A DNA stretch of 59,224 nucleotides from Neisseria sp. (GTDB lineage: Bacteria; Pseudomonadota; Gammaproteobacteria; Burkholderiales; Neisseriaceae), in assembly GCF_030523955.1 (NCBI RefSeq), contig NZ_JAUNHL010000008.1:1-59224 (forward strand). The letters run 5' to 3'. Positions 19,120 to 27,679 of the stretch are shown one piece after another; the stretch's first letter is position 1, and every line of letters begins with the position of its first letter. A program made the translations under genes and the position numbers. The notes beneath the pieces are model-generated. The model did no database searches and was not told the DNA's origin. It was given only the letters and a program-made list of their open reading frames with translations.

Positions 19120-19273
19120 TATAGCGAATTAACTTAACTTTCGCGAAGGCTCTTGCGCCTTAGCTCAAAGAGAACGATTTTGTAAGCCGCTAAAGCAGCA
19201 ACAGAATCGGTTTCGTACTAGTTGTACTGGCTTCAGCTTGCTGTCTTGTATCGAAGTCATTCAATCCGCTATA
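19120..19273. repeat. Full-length CREE-like element (154 bp)
   Basis: Begins TATAGCGAATTAACTTAAC and ends CAATCCGCTATA. The inside contains the classical Correia core with CTCAAAGAGAACGATT and GTACTGGCTTCAGC segments. The length matches undeleted Correia elements. Confidence 0.8.
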
Positions 19274-19281
19274 GTAAACGC

Positions 19282-19563
19282 TTATTCATCCAAAGAGGAA
19301 TAATACAAAACCGTACCGCAGCGGCTGCAAAAATGCTCTTCTACTGAATTGTGGTGGCGGGTTTGTCGCGTAAGAATTTCACTGTTTTGACAGCGGTAAC
19401 ACCGCACGCAGCTGCATTTGACAGTATCGGGATAGCGCCATCGGTACCAGCGCAGGTTTTTTAGCTGTGCCAAAGCCATGCTGCGTGCGTGTGCACGTTG
19501 CGTTAGGATAGCGGTAACACCAATCCACGTTACAAATAATAATCCATATGTTAGCAGGGACAT
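19282..19563 (-). CDS. Small membrane-anchored zinc-ribbon protein, unidentified
   Basis: 93 residues. Residues 3-20 are hydrophobic (LLTYGLLFVTWIGVTAIL), giving one membrane anchor. The rest is soluble and has a CxCVRCYRC group and a CSRCG group, a likely zinc ribbon. Ribosome binding site GGAGAG sits properly before ATG 19563, which supports a real gene. Composition is more AT-rich than neighbours. I do not recognise the family; it ends only 9 bp from a CREE that may supply its terminator. Confidence 0.6.
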   Translation of the reverse strand: MSLLTYGLLFVTWIGVTAILTQRAHARSMALAQLKNLRWYRWRYPDTVKCSCVRCYRCQNSEILTRQTRHHNSVEEHFCSRCGTVLYYSSLDE

Positions 19564-19837
19564 ATTCTCTCCAAGCCATAGGGCGTTTGTTATTATATTT
19601 TGAAGTTTTTTTAATGGTGCTGACGTAGGGGGAGGGGAAGATGGAAATCGACAGTTGTAGTTTTGAGTGATACGCCAAGCAGAAGTTTATTTATTTAAAC
19701 CGTCTGTCATTATCGCTGATATGTCGCCATTAAGTGCAGAATTTGTCGTTTTCGGCGTTGATAAAAGACAGATGGCTATATAGGGGTGAATGTATGTTAA
19801 TGTGAGGTACAGAATGGGGGATGGTTAAGCGGTGTTC

Positions 19838-19919
19838 TTAGGGTCTGTTAATAATTAACGCAACGGCGGTATTTTTGACCAAAAATACCGCCGTTGCGTT
19901 AATTGTCGACAGCCCCTAG
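19838..19919. repeat. Family-3 palindromic element, 82-bp short form
   Basis: Left arm CTTAGGGTCTGTTAATAATT and right arm mirroring CTAGGGGCTGTCGACAATT both continue into AACGCAACGGCGGTATTTTT. Nearly the entire element is one hairpin. Related copies are at 25792, 55219 and 56441. Confidence 0.7.
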
Positions 19920-19986
19920 CGCTTTTGTGATTTTTTGATGAATGGGACAAAAATAAAGTAGTTGGTGTTTTGAGCTTAATTAAAAC

Positions 19987-20030
19987 AGAATACTTCCCCG
20001 ATGTTGAGTATGGAATCGGAGAAGTATTCT
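19987..20030 (-). terminator. Terminator of the 20061-20387 lipoprotein gene
   Basis: AGAATACTTC and GAAGTATTCT arms with a second CCGAT/ATCGG stem inside, followed by TTTTAATT on the minus strand. Confidence 0.7.
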
Positions 20031-20060
20031 ATATTCAGATAAAATCGCTATAAAATAGGT

Positions 20061-20387
20061 TTAGAACCAAGCTTTGATGGCAGCAGCCGTACCGGCAATA
20101 CCGCCCACCAAGCCTACGCCTTGACCAACAGTACCCATGGTGCCTCGGATCTCATCACGTTTGTTTTGACGCTTTTCACGCTCCAAAGCCAATTCTTCCG
20201 AAACGTTGGTGCGTTGACGACGGTGTTGTTCCAATTCAGCGCGCGACAGTTGTGCTGAAGCACGATTGCGACCGGCTTTGATAGCAGTAGAATCGTCACC
20301 CATAGCGTAATCGCCTACGGAACCGCCGGTGGCGCAACCGGTCAGCACAACGGCAGTTAAAGTTAAAGCAAGCAAACCCTTTTTCAT
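20061..20387 (-). CDS. Small lipoprotein, unidentified
   Basis: 108 residues from ATG 20387 (MKKGLLALTLTAV); GGAG upstream decides against the longer frame. Lipobox LTGC places the mature start at Cys18. The mature part has a charged helical stretch (ELEQHRRQRTNVSEELALEREKRQNKRDE) and then a glycine-rich hydrophobic C-terminus (GQGVGLVGGIAGTAAAI). This resembles glycine-zipper surface lipoproteins, but no named family is recognised. It lies 40 bp after another small lipoprotein gene, so they are probably cotranscribed. Confidence 0.75.
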   Translation of the reverse strand: MKKGLLALTLTAVVLTGCATGGSVGDYAMGDDSTAIKAGRNRASAQLSRAELEQHRRQRTNVSEELALEREKRQNKRDEIRGTMGTVGQGVGLVGGIAGTAAAIKAWF

Positions 20388-20426
20388 GGTAAATACTCCG
20401 GATATTTTCATTAAGTTAATAAGGTA

Positions 20427-20675
20427 TTAACGGATAATGTAGATTTTGCGGTCGCCGTAAGCGCGTCTGATGGCATCGGCTTCGTCCATCATCTCTTCGC
20501 GACGTTCGGCACGACGCTCGGCACGTTCGGCGCGTTCAACATCTTGGACGCGGCGGGAATCTTCAGCCATTCTGGCTTCCTGTTCAGGACTAACGGTTAA
20601 AGTGCGGTGACCGTAAGAACACGCACTCAGTAAAAGAGCAGCCAATAAGGCTGGAACTATGGTTTTCTTCAGCAT
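20427..20675 (-). CDS. Small lipoprotein with charged helix, unidentified
   Basis: 82 residues. Signal peptide with lipobox LLSAC (Cys19). The mature part is short and highly charged, with repeated RAERAERRAERREE, predicting one long helix or coiled coil. It resembles neither Lpp nor Pal by sequence. First gene of a two-lipoprotein unit with 20061-20387. Likely outer-membrane attached; function unknown. Confidence 0.72.
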   Translation of the reverse strand: MLKKTIVPALLAALLLSACSYGHRTLTVSPEQEARMAEDSRRVQDVERAERAERRAERREEMMDEADAIRRAYGDRKIYIIR

Positions 20676-20973
20676 ATGGTTTACGTTTGGTGAGTGGATA
20701 AGATAATATTTTACATATTATAACAAATTAATCGATAAAATACAAGATATTAAGTTAATTGATGCTTAGTGAATGCTAAAGAGTAAGGCTGTGTACAGGT
20801 TAGTGTGTTTGGGTTTTTGGCTATAAAATTGGTATGGGAAGGAAAGTTTAGCAATTAATGGGTTAAATTATTGGTGGTTTTGAAGGATTTTGCTGATTTT
20901 TGGTGATTGGCCGCTAAGAATAGTGTCGTATTGTGTTGGTTGCAGTATTGCGACAAGATGGGATTGAAATAGA

Positions 20974-20998
20974 GCCTGTCTGAAACTTTCAGACAGGC
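20974..20998. terminator. Inverted DUS hairpin upstream of mnmG
   Basis: GCCTGTCTGAAA and TTTCAGACAGGC joined by C. It overlaps the -35 position of the mnmG promoter candidate, so it may be a control element rather than a terminator. Confidence 0.5.
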
Positions 20999-21015
20999 CT
21001 AAAAGCGCGTACAAT
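20988..21015 (+). promoter_or_regulatory. mnmG promoter candidate
   Basis: TTCAGA (20988) and TACAAT (21010-21015) with 16-bp spacing; the -35 falls in the DUS hairpin. Confidence 0.4.
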
Positions 21016-21045
21016 CACACTATTTTTCCCAACGCATTCAATATC

Positions 21046-22932
21046 ATGATTTACCCCAAAACCTACGACGTGATTGTGGTCGGCGGCGGCCATGCCGGCA
21101 CCGAAGCTGCGCTGGCCGCCGCACGCATGGGCGCGCAAACGCTTTTACTCACCCACAATATCGAAACCCTCGGCCAAATGTCGTGCAACCCTTCCATCGG
21201 CGGCATCGGCAAAGGCCATTTGGTGCGCGAAGTCGATGCACTCGGAGGCGCGATGGCGCTGGCCACCGATATGTCGGGTATCCAGTTCCGCCGCCTGAAC
21301 GCCAGCAAAGGCGCGGCGGTGCGCGCCACCCGCGCGCAGGCCGACCGCATTCTTTATAAGGCCGCCATCCGCGAAATGCTGGAAAACCAGCCGAACCTCG
21401 AACTTTTTCAGCAGTCGGTGGAAGACATCACGTTGGCAGGCGAGCGCGTAGCGGGCGTGATAACCGCGATGGGGGTGGAATTCAAAGCCCGCGCCGTGGT
21501 GCTGACTGCCGGCACGTTTCTGGCGGGCAAAATCCACATCGGTTTGGAAAACTACGCCGGCGGCCGCGCCGGCGACCCGGCTGCGCAAGGTTTGTCGGGT
21601 CGTCTGAAAGAATTGAATCTGCCGGTATCGCGCCTGAAAACCGGCACGCCGCCGCGCATTGACGGCCGCACCATCGACTTTTCGCAACTCACCGAACAAC
21701 CCGGCGACACGCCCGTGCCGGTGATGTCCGTGCGCGGCAATGCCCACATGCACCCGCGCCAGGTTTCCTGCTGGATTACCCACACCAATCTGCACACGCA
21801 CGAGATTATCCGCTCCGGTTTCGACCGCAGCCCGATGTTTACCGGCAAAATCGAAGGCGTGGGGCCGCGCTATTGCCCGTCGATCGAAGACAAAATCAAC
21901 CGCTTCGCCGATAAAGACAGCCACCAGATTTTTCTCGAGCCGGAAGGCCTGACCACCCACGAATACTACCCCAACGGCATTTCCACCAGCCTGCCGTTTG
22001 ATATTCAGCTGGCGCTCGTGCGCTCGATGAAAGGCTTGGAAAACGCCCACATCCTGCGCCCCGGCTATGCCATCGAATACGACTATTTCGACCCGCGCAA
22101 CCTCAAAGCCAGTTTGGAAACCAAAACCATCGCCGGCCTCTTCTTCGCCGGCCAAATCAACGGCACCACCGGCTACGAAGAAGCCGCCGCACAAGGCTTG
22201 CTGGCCGGTGCCAACGCCGTGCAATATGTGCGCGAACAAGAGCCGCTTCTGTTGCGCCGCGAGCAGGCTTATTTGGGCGTGTTGGTGGATGATTTGATTA
22301 CCAAAGGCGTGAACGAACCCTACCGCATGTTTACCAGCCGCGCCGAATACCGCCTGCAATTGCGGGAGGACAACGCCGATATGCGCCTCACCGAAGAGGG
22401 TCGTAAAATCGGCCTGGTCGGCGAAGCGCAATGGCGCGCGTTCAACGAAAAACGCGAAGCCATTGAGCGCGAAATCCAGCGCCTGAAAACCACTTGGTAC
22501 ACGCCGCAAAAATTGCCCGAAAGCGAACAAGTGCGCGTGTTCGGCCAAAAATTATCGCGCGAAGCCAATCTGTATGACTTACTGCGCCGTCCCAATCTCG
22601 ACTACGCCCTGCTGATGACGCTGGAAGGCGCAAGCCCCGAGCAATGCCTGTCTGAAAACGTGGTCGAGCAGGTGGAAATCCAAGTGAAATACCAAGGCTA
22701 TATCGACCGCCAAAACGACGAAATCGAAAGCCGCCGCGACATCGAAACGCTGAATCTGCCCGTCGACATCGACTATAGCAAGGTCAAGGGCTTGTCGGCT
22801 GAGGTGCAGCAGAAACTCAACCAGCACCGCCCCGAAACCGTCGGCCAAGCCAGCCGCATTTCCGGTGTTACGCCCGCTGCGGTGGCGCTGTTAATGGTAC
22901 ATTTGAAGCGTGGGTTTAAAGACGCGAAGTAG
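21046..22932 (+). CDS. mnmG: tRNA uridine-5-carboxymethylaminomethyl modification enzyme, MnmG subunit
   Basis: FAD-binding partner of MnmE; together they modify the wobble uridine (U34) of certain tRNAs. 628 residues, the usual length. The Rossmann FAD motif [19 protein letters not shown] is at residues 10-28. Family signatures include [24 protein letters not shown] (about 45-68), RTRAQADRI and the catalytic-cysteine region CPSIEDKI. The C-terminal helical domain ends [19 protein letters not shown] (TGCCTGTCTGAA) is embedded in frame near codon 535. Confidence 0.97.
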   Translation: MIYPKTYDVIVVGGGHAGTEAALAAARMGAQTLLLTHNIETLGQMSCNPSIGGIGKGHLVREVDALGGAMALATDMSGIQFRRLNASKGAAVRATRAQADRILYKAAIREMLENQPNLELFQQSVEDITLAGERVAGVITAMGVEFKARAVVLTAGTFLAGKIHIGLENYAGGRAGDPAAQGLSGRLKELNLPVSRLKTGTPPRIDGRTIDFSQLTEQPGDTPVPVMSVRGNAHMHPRQVSCWITHTNLHTHEIIRSGFDRSPMFTGKIEGVGPRYCPSIEDKINRFADKDSHQIFLEPEGLTTHEYYPNGISTSLPFDIQLALVRSMKGLENAHILRPGYAIEYDYFDPRNLKASLETKTIAGLFFAGQINGTTGYEEAAAQGLLAGANAVQYVREQEPLLLRREQAYLGVLVDDLITKGVNEPYRMFTSRAEYRLQLREDNADMRLTEEGRKIGLVGEAQWRAFNEKREAIEREIQRLKTTWYTPQKLPESEQVRVFGQKLSREANLYDLLRRPNLDYALLMTLEGASPEQCLSENVVEQVEIQVKYQGYIDRQNDEIESRRDIETLNLPVDIDYSKVKGLSAEVQQKLNQHRPETVGQASRISGVTPAAVALLMVHLKRGFKDAK

Positions 22933-23001
22933 CTAAGATTCACCGGCAACCTGCGCTCCCGGCTCGCTTTTCTAATATTCCAATCAACCCGGAGATTCAA
23001 C

Positions 23002-24264
23002 ATGAACGAAAAAACCCTAAACGAAACCTCGCGTTGGCGGCAACGGCTGCGGGCGATGGGGCCCGGCATCATGATGGCTTCGGCGGCGGTGGGCGGCTCG
23101 CACATCATCGCCTCCACCCAGGCCGGCGCTTTGTACGGCTGGCAGTTGGCGCTGATTATCGTGCTGGCCAACCTGTTCAAATACCCGTTTTTCCGCTTCG
23201 GCCCGCAATATACGCTGGAAACGGGCAGAAGCCTGCTGGAAGGCTATGCCGAAAAAAGCCGCGTGTATTTGTGGGTGTTTTTCGTGCTCAATCTGTTTGC
23301 CACGGTGATTAACACCGCGGCGGTAAGCATGTTGTGTGCGGCGATTTTGAGCTTTGTGCTGCCGGGCGAGTGGTCGATGAACGCGCTTTCCGTTGCCGTA
23401 TTGGCTTCCGCAGTATTGATGCTGCTGGTGGGGCCTTACCGCACGGTAGACAGTATGTCGAAAATCATCATGATCAGCCTCACCATCACCACGGTGGCGG
23501 CGGTGGCGGTGGCCGCTTCCAAAGGCGCGCAGATGCAGCCGGGCTTTATCGAACCGAACCCTTGGAACCTCGGCGCGCTGGCGTTTATCGTGGCGCTGAT
23601 GGGCTGGATGCCGGCGCCGATCGAGATTTCGGCCATCAATTCGCTGTGGGTGTCGGCCAAGCGCAAGCTGGAAAAAGTAAGCTATGAAGACGGCCTGTTC
23701 GACTTTAACGTCGGCTACATCAGCACCGCTATTCTGGCGATTGTGTTTCTGGCGCTGGGCGCGCTGGTGCAATACGGTTCGGGCGTTGAAGTAAAAATGG
23801 CGGGCGGCGCCTATATCGGCCAGCTTATCGATATGTATGCCAAAACGATCGGCGAATGGTCGCGCTGGCTGGTGGCGTTTATCGCGTTTGCCTGTATGTA
23901 CGGCACCACCATTACGGTTATCGACGGCTATTCGCGCACCAATATGGAGTCGATGCGCCTGATTTTGCGCCGCCCCGAAAGCGAGCGCAGCAACCGTATT
24001 CTGGCAGTGTGGATTGTGTTTGCTGCTATTACCGGTTTGTGCGTGATGCTATTTTTCAAAGGCGCGGTGCTGGCGATGCTGAAATTCGCGATGATTGCCT
24101 CGTTTGTGAGTACGCCGATTTTTGCCTATCTGAACTTGGCGCTGGTGCGCAAAGGCGAGCATAAACTGCAACCGTGGCTGATGTGGCTGGCATGGGCGGG
24201 CTTATTGTATTTGAGCGGTTTCGCGGTGCTGTTTTTGCTGAATCAGGCTGGCATTGTTGCTTAA
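23002..24264 (+). CDS. NRAMP-family-like transporter lacking canonical metal motifs
   Basis: 420 residues with 10-11 membrane segments. The NRAMP frame is visible: GPGIMMASAAVGGSHIIAST followed by QAGALYGW aligns with helix 1 of MntH/NRAMP. The DPGN metal motif is absent, however, and helix 6 reads MGWMPAPIEIS where true NRAMPs have M-P-H. A Mn2+/Fe2+ carrier of the usual mechanism is therefore doubtful; a divergent subfamily with another substrate is likely. Start ATG 23002 follows a CCGGAGA site. Probably monocistronic. Confidence 0.82.
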   Translation: MNEKTLNETSRWRQRLRAMGPGIMMASAAVGGSHIIASTQAGALYGWQLALIIVLANLFKYPFFRFGPQYTLETGRSLLEGYAEKSRVYLWVFFVLNLFATVINTAAVSMLCAAILSFVLPGEWSMNALSVAVLASAVLMLLVGPYRTVDSMSKIIMISLTITTVAAVAVAASKGAQMQPGFIEPNPWNLGALAFIVALMGWMPAPIEISAINSLWVSAKRKLEKVSYEDGLFDFNVGYISTAILAIVFLALGALVQYGSGVEVKMAGGAYIGQLIDMYAKTIGEWSRWLVAFIAFACMYGTTITVIDGYSRTNMESMRLILRRPESERSNRILAVWIVFAAITGLCVMLFFKGAVLAMLKFAMIASFVSTPIFAYLNLALVRKGEHKLQPWLMWLAWAGLLYLSGFAVLFLLNQAGIVA

Positions 24265-24353
24265 AATCCGACGGCACGCCGGCTTGATATTCGGGCGTGC
24301 CGCTCCCATACTGTTTTACATCTGATTCAAACAACGCAACGGAAAGCACTATC

Positions 24354-24485
24354 ATGGATGAACAAGATTTCGATTTGGATAATTTGGACCAACTGCTCGA
24401 CGGTTTCGACGGCGTTACCGTAGAAGGCGGCGTGGATACCGATAAGGAAGAAGACGCCTGTGCTGGCGGCGCATGCAAAATTTAA
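24354..24485 (+). CDS. 43-residue acidic protein with C-terminal CAGGACKI
   Basis: ATG 24354 (after GGAAAG) begins MDEQDFDLDNLDQLLDG; the sequence ends EEDACAGGACKI. Nearly a third of the residues are Asp or Glu and only two Lys are present, with two Cys near the end. There is no signal or membrane segment. It is too short for most gene callers, but codon use and the ribosome binding site are convincing. Family not recognised. It lies 90 bp after the NRAMP-like gene and before hemerythrin, so a metal-related role is conceivable but unproven. Confidence 0.6.
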   Translation: MDEQDFDLDNLDQLLDGFDGVTVEGGVDTDKEEDACAGGACKI

Positions 24486-24550
24486 CTGGGAAGAAGGGTG
24501 CGATTAACGCGCCCTTTTGTTTAGGTAGCCATGTGTGTTCGGTCTATAAA

Positions 24551-24592
24551 TGCCTGTCTGAAACACGCAGAGAAGGTTTTTCAGACAGGCAT
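24551..24592. terminator. Inverted DUS terminator
   Basis: TGCCTGTCTGAAA and TTTTTCAGACAGGCA with a 14-base loop, downstream of the 43-residue gene. Confidence 0.6.
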
Positions 24593-24623
24593 TGCCCATT
24601 ATTTTGCTTTCAAGAAGGTTATC

Positions 24624-25130
24624 ATGGATTTATTCGACACCCGCAGCGTTACCTTTGCCGAACCGATTGAAATGCTTTATGCCTGCCACGGCAAGGTGAG
24701 GCGCTTTTGCGAACAAATAGACAAACTGCCGGATTATCTGGCGGCCAACGGCTGCAATGAAGTGGTGCGGCAGGCGCTGGGGCAGATTGGCCAGTATTTC
24801 AATGTGGCGGCACCTTTGCACCATCAGGACGAAGAAGAGGATTTCTTCCCGCTGTTGCTGCGTTATTTCCCGCAGGCGGCGGATGCGGTGGCGCAATTGC
24901 AGCGGCAACACGAAAGCCTGCATGAAAATTGGGCGGCAGTAGAGCGCGAGTTCGAAGGATTGTTGGAGCATAAGACGGATGTACTGCAAACCGAGGTACT
25001 GCAAAGGTTTAGCACGGGCTATGCCGCGCATTTGGCGCTGGAAGAACCTTTGTTTGAGATGGGAAAACAGCTGCCTGAAGACGAGTTGGCCGTTATCGGC
25101 AATCGGATGGCCGCCAGACGGCGGGGTTGA
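24624..25130 (+). CDS. Hemerythrin HHE domain protein
   Basis: 168 residues from ATG 24624, with AAGAAGG upstream. Hemerythrin-type metal ligands appear in order: ACHGKV (His22), [23 protein letters not shown] and [12 protein letters not shown], suitable for a non-haem di-iron site. Such cytoplasmic proteins sense or store O2, NO or iron. The gene is bracketed by DUS terminators and probably expressed alone. Confidence 0.88.
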   Translation: MDLFDTRSVTFAEPIEMLYACHGKVRRFCEQIDKLPDYLAANGCNEVVRQALGQIGQYFNVAAPLHHQDEEEDFFPLLLRYFPQAADAVAQLQRQHESLHENWAAVEREFEGLLEHKTDVLQTEVLQRFSTGYAAHLALEEPLFEMGKQLPEDELAVIGNRMAARRRG

Positions 25131-25138
25131 GACGGCAT

Positions 25139-25212
25139 ACTTGGGTCAAGCCCGAGTGTGACGAAATATAAATAAATTCAGAATTAAAACAGTTTTTTGC
25201 AAATGTCTAGGT
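25139..25212. repeat. Half copy of the family-2 element
   Basis: ACTTGGGTCAAGCCCGAGTG through TTTTTTGCAAATGTCTAG matches the right half of the 55034-55198 element; the left half is missing. Confidence 0.6.
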
Positions 25213-25222
25213 TTGATAAACA

Positions 25223-25262
25223 AAATGCCTGTCTGAAAAAAGTTTTCAGACAGGCATTTTTT
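25223..25262. terminator. Inverted DUS terminator after hemerythrin gene
   Basis: AAAATGCCTGTCTGAAAA pairs with TTTTCAGACAGGCATTTT, followed by more T. Confidence 0.75.
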
Positions 25263-25290
25263 CTTTCCGATGATTCGGTGGCAGCTGTTA

Positions 25291-25447
25291 TATAGCGGAT
25301 TTAATTAATTTCCGACACAAGGCAGCAAGCCGCAGACAGTACAAGTAGTACGAACAGATTCTGTTGCTGCTTCAGCGGCTCACAAAATCGTTCTCTTTGA
25401 GCTAAGGTGCAGCAACGCCGTAGCGAAAGTTAATTAAATTCGCTATA
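25291..25447. repeat. Full-length CREE-like element (157 bp)
   Basis: TATAGCGGATTTAATTAATT to TTAATTAAATTCGCTATA, with the Correia inner core (CAAAATCGTTCTCTTTGAGC) in reverse orientation relative to 19120-19273. Confidence 0.8.
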
Positions 25448-25467
25448 TAACTTCTATTGGCCGCCTA

Positions 25468-25746
25468 TCATGACTGCTTATCTACTTCTGTTTGCACGGT
25501 TTCGTAATATGGCCGGTCAAATAACTCTCCCTCCCAAACAGCTTCTCCCTTTATGCCGTGCGCTTCCATAAAAGGCACGTAGGAATAGAAGTCTTTTTCA
25601 TATTCGCCGTAATGTATTTTCATGTTTTTTAACCACACCGCATCGCATTCGTCGCATAAGATGATTTCTTCGTTAAGATGTTTCGGTTTCGCATGATAGA
25701 GATAACCTTGTTCGCAACAGGGGCAGATTTTGATTGGGTTATCCAT
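25468..25746 (-). CDS. Small zinc-ribbon protein, unidentified
   Basis: 92 residues. CPCCEQGYLY near residues 8-17 and CDECDAVW near 31-38 form a four-cysteine zinc ribbon. The rest is acidic and aromatic (YGEYEKDFYSYVPFMEAHG). No signal peptide. It looks like small orphan zinc-ribbon proteins seen in contact-inhibition or toxin-immunity neighbourhoods, but no partner is present here. It lies between two mobile repeats. Function unknown. Confidence 0.6.
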   Translation of the reverse strand: MDNPIKICPCCEQGYLYHAKPKHLNEEIILCDECDAVWLKNMKIHYGEYEKDFYSYVPFMEAHGIKGEAVWEGELFDRPYYETVQTEVDKQS

Positions 25747-25791
25747 CGATTTATCCGTATCGGTTCGTGGGGTAGAATTTATGGGTATTTG

Positions 25792-25843
25792 TTAGGGGCT
25801 GTTGATCAAAAACCGCTTACCGTTAATTGTCAACCGCCCCTAA
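25792..25843. repeat. Family-3 palindromic element, short degenerate copy
   Basis: TTAGGGGCTGTTGATCAA and the mirrored TTAATTGTCAACCGCCCCTAA at the two ends, 52 bp in all. Confidence 0.5.
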
Positions 25844-25856
25844 GCATACGGCTTGG

Positions 25857-26516
25857 TCAGTGCGGCAGTTTGTCCAGCCATTGTGCCCAGTGATAGGCAA
25901 ACAGGGCATAGGTTTCCTGCATCAGGAATCGGCGGCGCTTTTCGCTGTCGGTATAGAGGCTGGTGGGCGTGCCGGAGGTTTGGGCGGCGATACCCAAATC
26001 GTCGGCCATTGCCTGCGCGCGCGCCAGATGCAGCGGGTCGCTGACGATAATCACGCTGTCGATATCGTTGTTGCGCAGCAGCGGTTGGATGTTGCGCAGG
26101 TTTTCGTAGGTATCGCGCGAGGTGTTTTCAAACAGGATATCGCTGCGCGGCACGCCTTGTTTGAGGGCATAGCGGCGGCCGACTTCGGCTTCGGTCATAA
26201 AGCCGGGTTTGGGCGTGCCGCCGGTGAAAATCATTTTTTTTACATTGCCGCCTTGATAGAGGGCGATGGCGTGATTGATGCGTTCGCGAAACACCGGCGA
26301 GGGATTTTTATCCCAAGCGGCGGCGCCGAGTACCACGGCGGCATCGGCGCGGATGGCGGGGTTGGGTTTGGCATGGCCTGCACGGTAGACTTGATAAAAA
26401 CTGTACGCCAATACGCCGCCGACGATTAAAGTGGCGGTGAGCAGGCTCAGCATCAGGCCGCGGAAAAACAGGCGCAAGAGGCTGGCGGGGCGCAGAAGTC
26501 GTGCAAACATAGGCAT
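25857..26516 (-). CDS. DUF218/SanA-ElyC family membrane protein
   Basis: 219 residues. One N-terminal membrane segment (about 18-42) is followed by a DUF218 domain: ADAAVVLGAAAW, FRERINHAIALYQ, TGGTPKPGFMTEAEVGRRYA, ENTSRDTYENLRN, IIVSDPLHLARAQ. Relatives SanA, ElyC and YdcF affect envelope integrity or peptidoglycan precursor use. It overlaps the ArsC-like gene by one base (TAATG), so the two are translationally coupled. Confidence 0.88.
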   Translation of the reverse strand: MPMFARLLRPASLLRLFFRGLMLSLLTATLIVGGVLAYSFYQVYRAGHAKPNPAIRADAAVVLGAAAWDKNPSPVFRERINHAIALYQGGNVKKMIFTGGTPKPGFMTEAEVGRRYALKQGVPRSDILFENTSRDTYENLRNIQPLLRNNDIDSVIIVSDPLHLARAQAMADDLGIAAQTSGTPTSLYTDSEKRRRFLMQETYALFAYHWAQWLDKLPH

Positions 26517-26878
26517 TAGGCAGGCAAAATGGCCTCGATGTTTTCCAGCGGCCGGCCGATGGCGGCGCGTTGGCCGGCTACGGCGATCGGCCGTTCGAGC
26601 AGCGCCGGGTGTTCGGCAATGGCTTGCAGCAGTGCATCGTTATTGAGATCGGGGTTATCCAGCGCGAGGGTTTTGTATAATTCGTCTTTTACCCGCATCA
26701 TCTCACGCGGGTTTTCCAAGCCAAGCTGTCGGAACAGTTGCTTGAGGGTGGTGAAATCGGGCGGGGTGTCGAGATAGCGCACCACTTGGTGCGGCAGACG
26801 GCGCGTTTCGAGCAACTCGAGCGCGGCGCGTGATTTCGAGCAGCGCGGGTTGTGGTAGAGGATAATGGTTTCGCTCAT
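26516..26878 (-). CDS. arsC: ArsC/Spx-like arsenate reductase family protein
   Basis: 120 residues of the thioredoxin-fold ArsC family. The catalytic cysteine lies in YHNPRCSKSRAALELL (Cys13). Other conserved parts are LENPREMMRVKD and the C-terminal RPIAVAGQRAAIGRPLE, matching glutaredoxin-dependent arsenate reductases. No arsR or arsB is adjacent, so detoxification is only one possibility; orphan YfgD-type members exist. First gene of a two-gene unit with the DUF218 protein. Confidence 0.88.
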   Translation of the reverse strand: MSETIILYHNPRCSKSRAALELLETRRLPHQVVRYLDTPPDFTTLKQLFRQLGLENPREMMRVKDELYKTLALDNPDLNNDALLQAIAEHPALLERPIAVAGQRAAIGRPLENIEAILPA

Positions 26879-27033
26879 GGTATGATGGGGCGTTTGCCGT
26901 TTGGTTTGAGAACTTCATGGCATTGTAAACGATATGCCGCGCCTTGTCGTGTGGCGGTGCTAAGCGGGTAGATGCCTATATGGCGCGGCGGTATTGTGTC
27001 AACACTCCCTAGCGTAAGGAAAGGTTTGAACGG

Positions 27034-27507
27034 ATGAAAAGATTTTTGATGGCGGCGGTGTGTTTGCTGGCCTTGCCGCTGATGGCGTCGGAATTGGTGG
27101 CTTGGCCGGGCGGAAAACCGCAGCGTACGGAGGCTTTGCGCGAGCCGGTGCAGGTAATCAATTTGTGGGCGACTTGGTGCGCGCCTTGCCGCAAGGAAAT
27201 GCCGGCGATGTCGGCTTGGTATGCCAAGCAGCCTAAAGGCAAGGTGGCGCTGGTGGGTATTGCGTTGGATAACGAAGAGAATATCGGGCGCTTTTTGAAA
27301 TCCACGCCGGTACGTTATCCGGTTTGGCGTTATACCGGCAACGACAGCCGCGCTTTTATGAAAACGCTGGGTAATGAAATCGGCGGCTTGCCCTTTACGG
27401 TGGTCGCGATCAAGGGATGCGGCTACCGCGAGCGGATTACCGGCGAGGCGGACGGTAAAAAGCTGGATGCGGCGGTGAAAAAATTGCAAGCGCAGTGCCG
27501 GGCGTAA
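27034..27507 (+). CDS. TlpA-like periplasmic thiol-disulfide protein
   Basis: 157 residues. A signal peptide (residues 1-18, MKRFLMAAVCLLALPLMA) exports it. A thioredoxin fold with active site WCAPC (Cys49, Cys52) and the cis-proline loop GGLPFTVV follow. It is likely a reductant or thiol exchanger in the periplasm, as in cytochrome c maturation or DsbD branches, though no such partner gene is here. RBS GGAAAGG precedes ATG 27034. Confidence 0.87.
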   Translation: MKRFLMAAVCLLALPLMASELVAWPGGKPQRTEALREPVQVINLWATWCAPCRKEMPAMSAWYAKQPKGKVALVGIALDNEENIGRFLKSTPVRYPVWRYTGNDSRAFMKTLGNEIGGLPFTVVAIKGCGYRERITGEADGKKLDAAVKKLQAQCRA

Positions 27508-27550
27508 CGCTTTGTCGCCAAGCGGGATCTCAAAGCCTGCCGGTGCTTAA

Positions 27551-27579
27551 GATACTCGGGCCAAGCCTGGGTATGACGG
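27551..27579. repeat. Degenerate half copy of the family-2 element
   Basis: GATACTCGGGCCAAGCCTGG then GTATGACGG resembles the inner palindrome of the family with several changes. Confidence 0.4.
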
Positions 27580-27630
27580 TGCTGCTTTTAAAGAAGTGTT
27601 GTAACCGAATAAACCATAAAGCTTTGCGGC

Positions 27631-27668
27631 AAAAATGCCTGTCTGAAAAACTTTCAGACAGGCATTTT
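27631..27668. terminator. Inverted DUS terminator between convergent genes
   Basis: AAAAATGCCTGTCTGAAA and TTTCAGACAGGCATTTT with a 3-base loop, between tlpA-like and LOG genes. Confidence 0.75.
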
Positions 27669-27679
27669 GTTGATAGCCT

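Larger units (their letters stand above)
19564..20060. other. Gene-free interval with repeat and terminator
   Basis: AT-rich. It holds the family-3 palindrome (19838-19919) and the lipoprotein terminator (19987-20030). I see no gene. Confidence 0.6.
20676..21045. other. AT-rich intergenic region upstream of mnmG
   Basis: Divergent region between the lipoprotein pair and mnmG. Only the DUS hairpin and an mnmG promoter candidate are visible. Confidence 0.5.

Noticed and set aside
20760-20960. tRNA or small RNA gene before mnmG
   Set aside because: No cloverleaf or clear promoter-terminator pair could be drawn.
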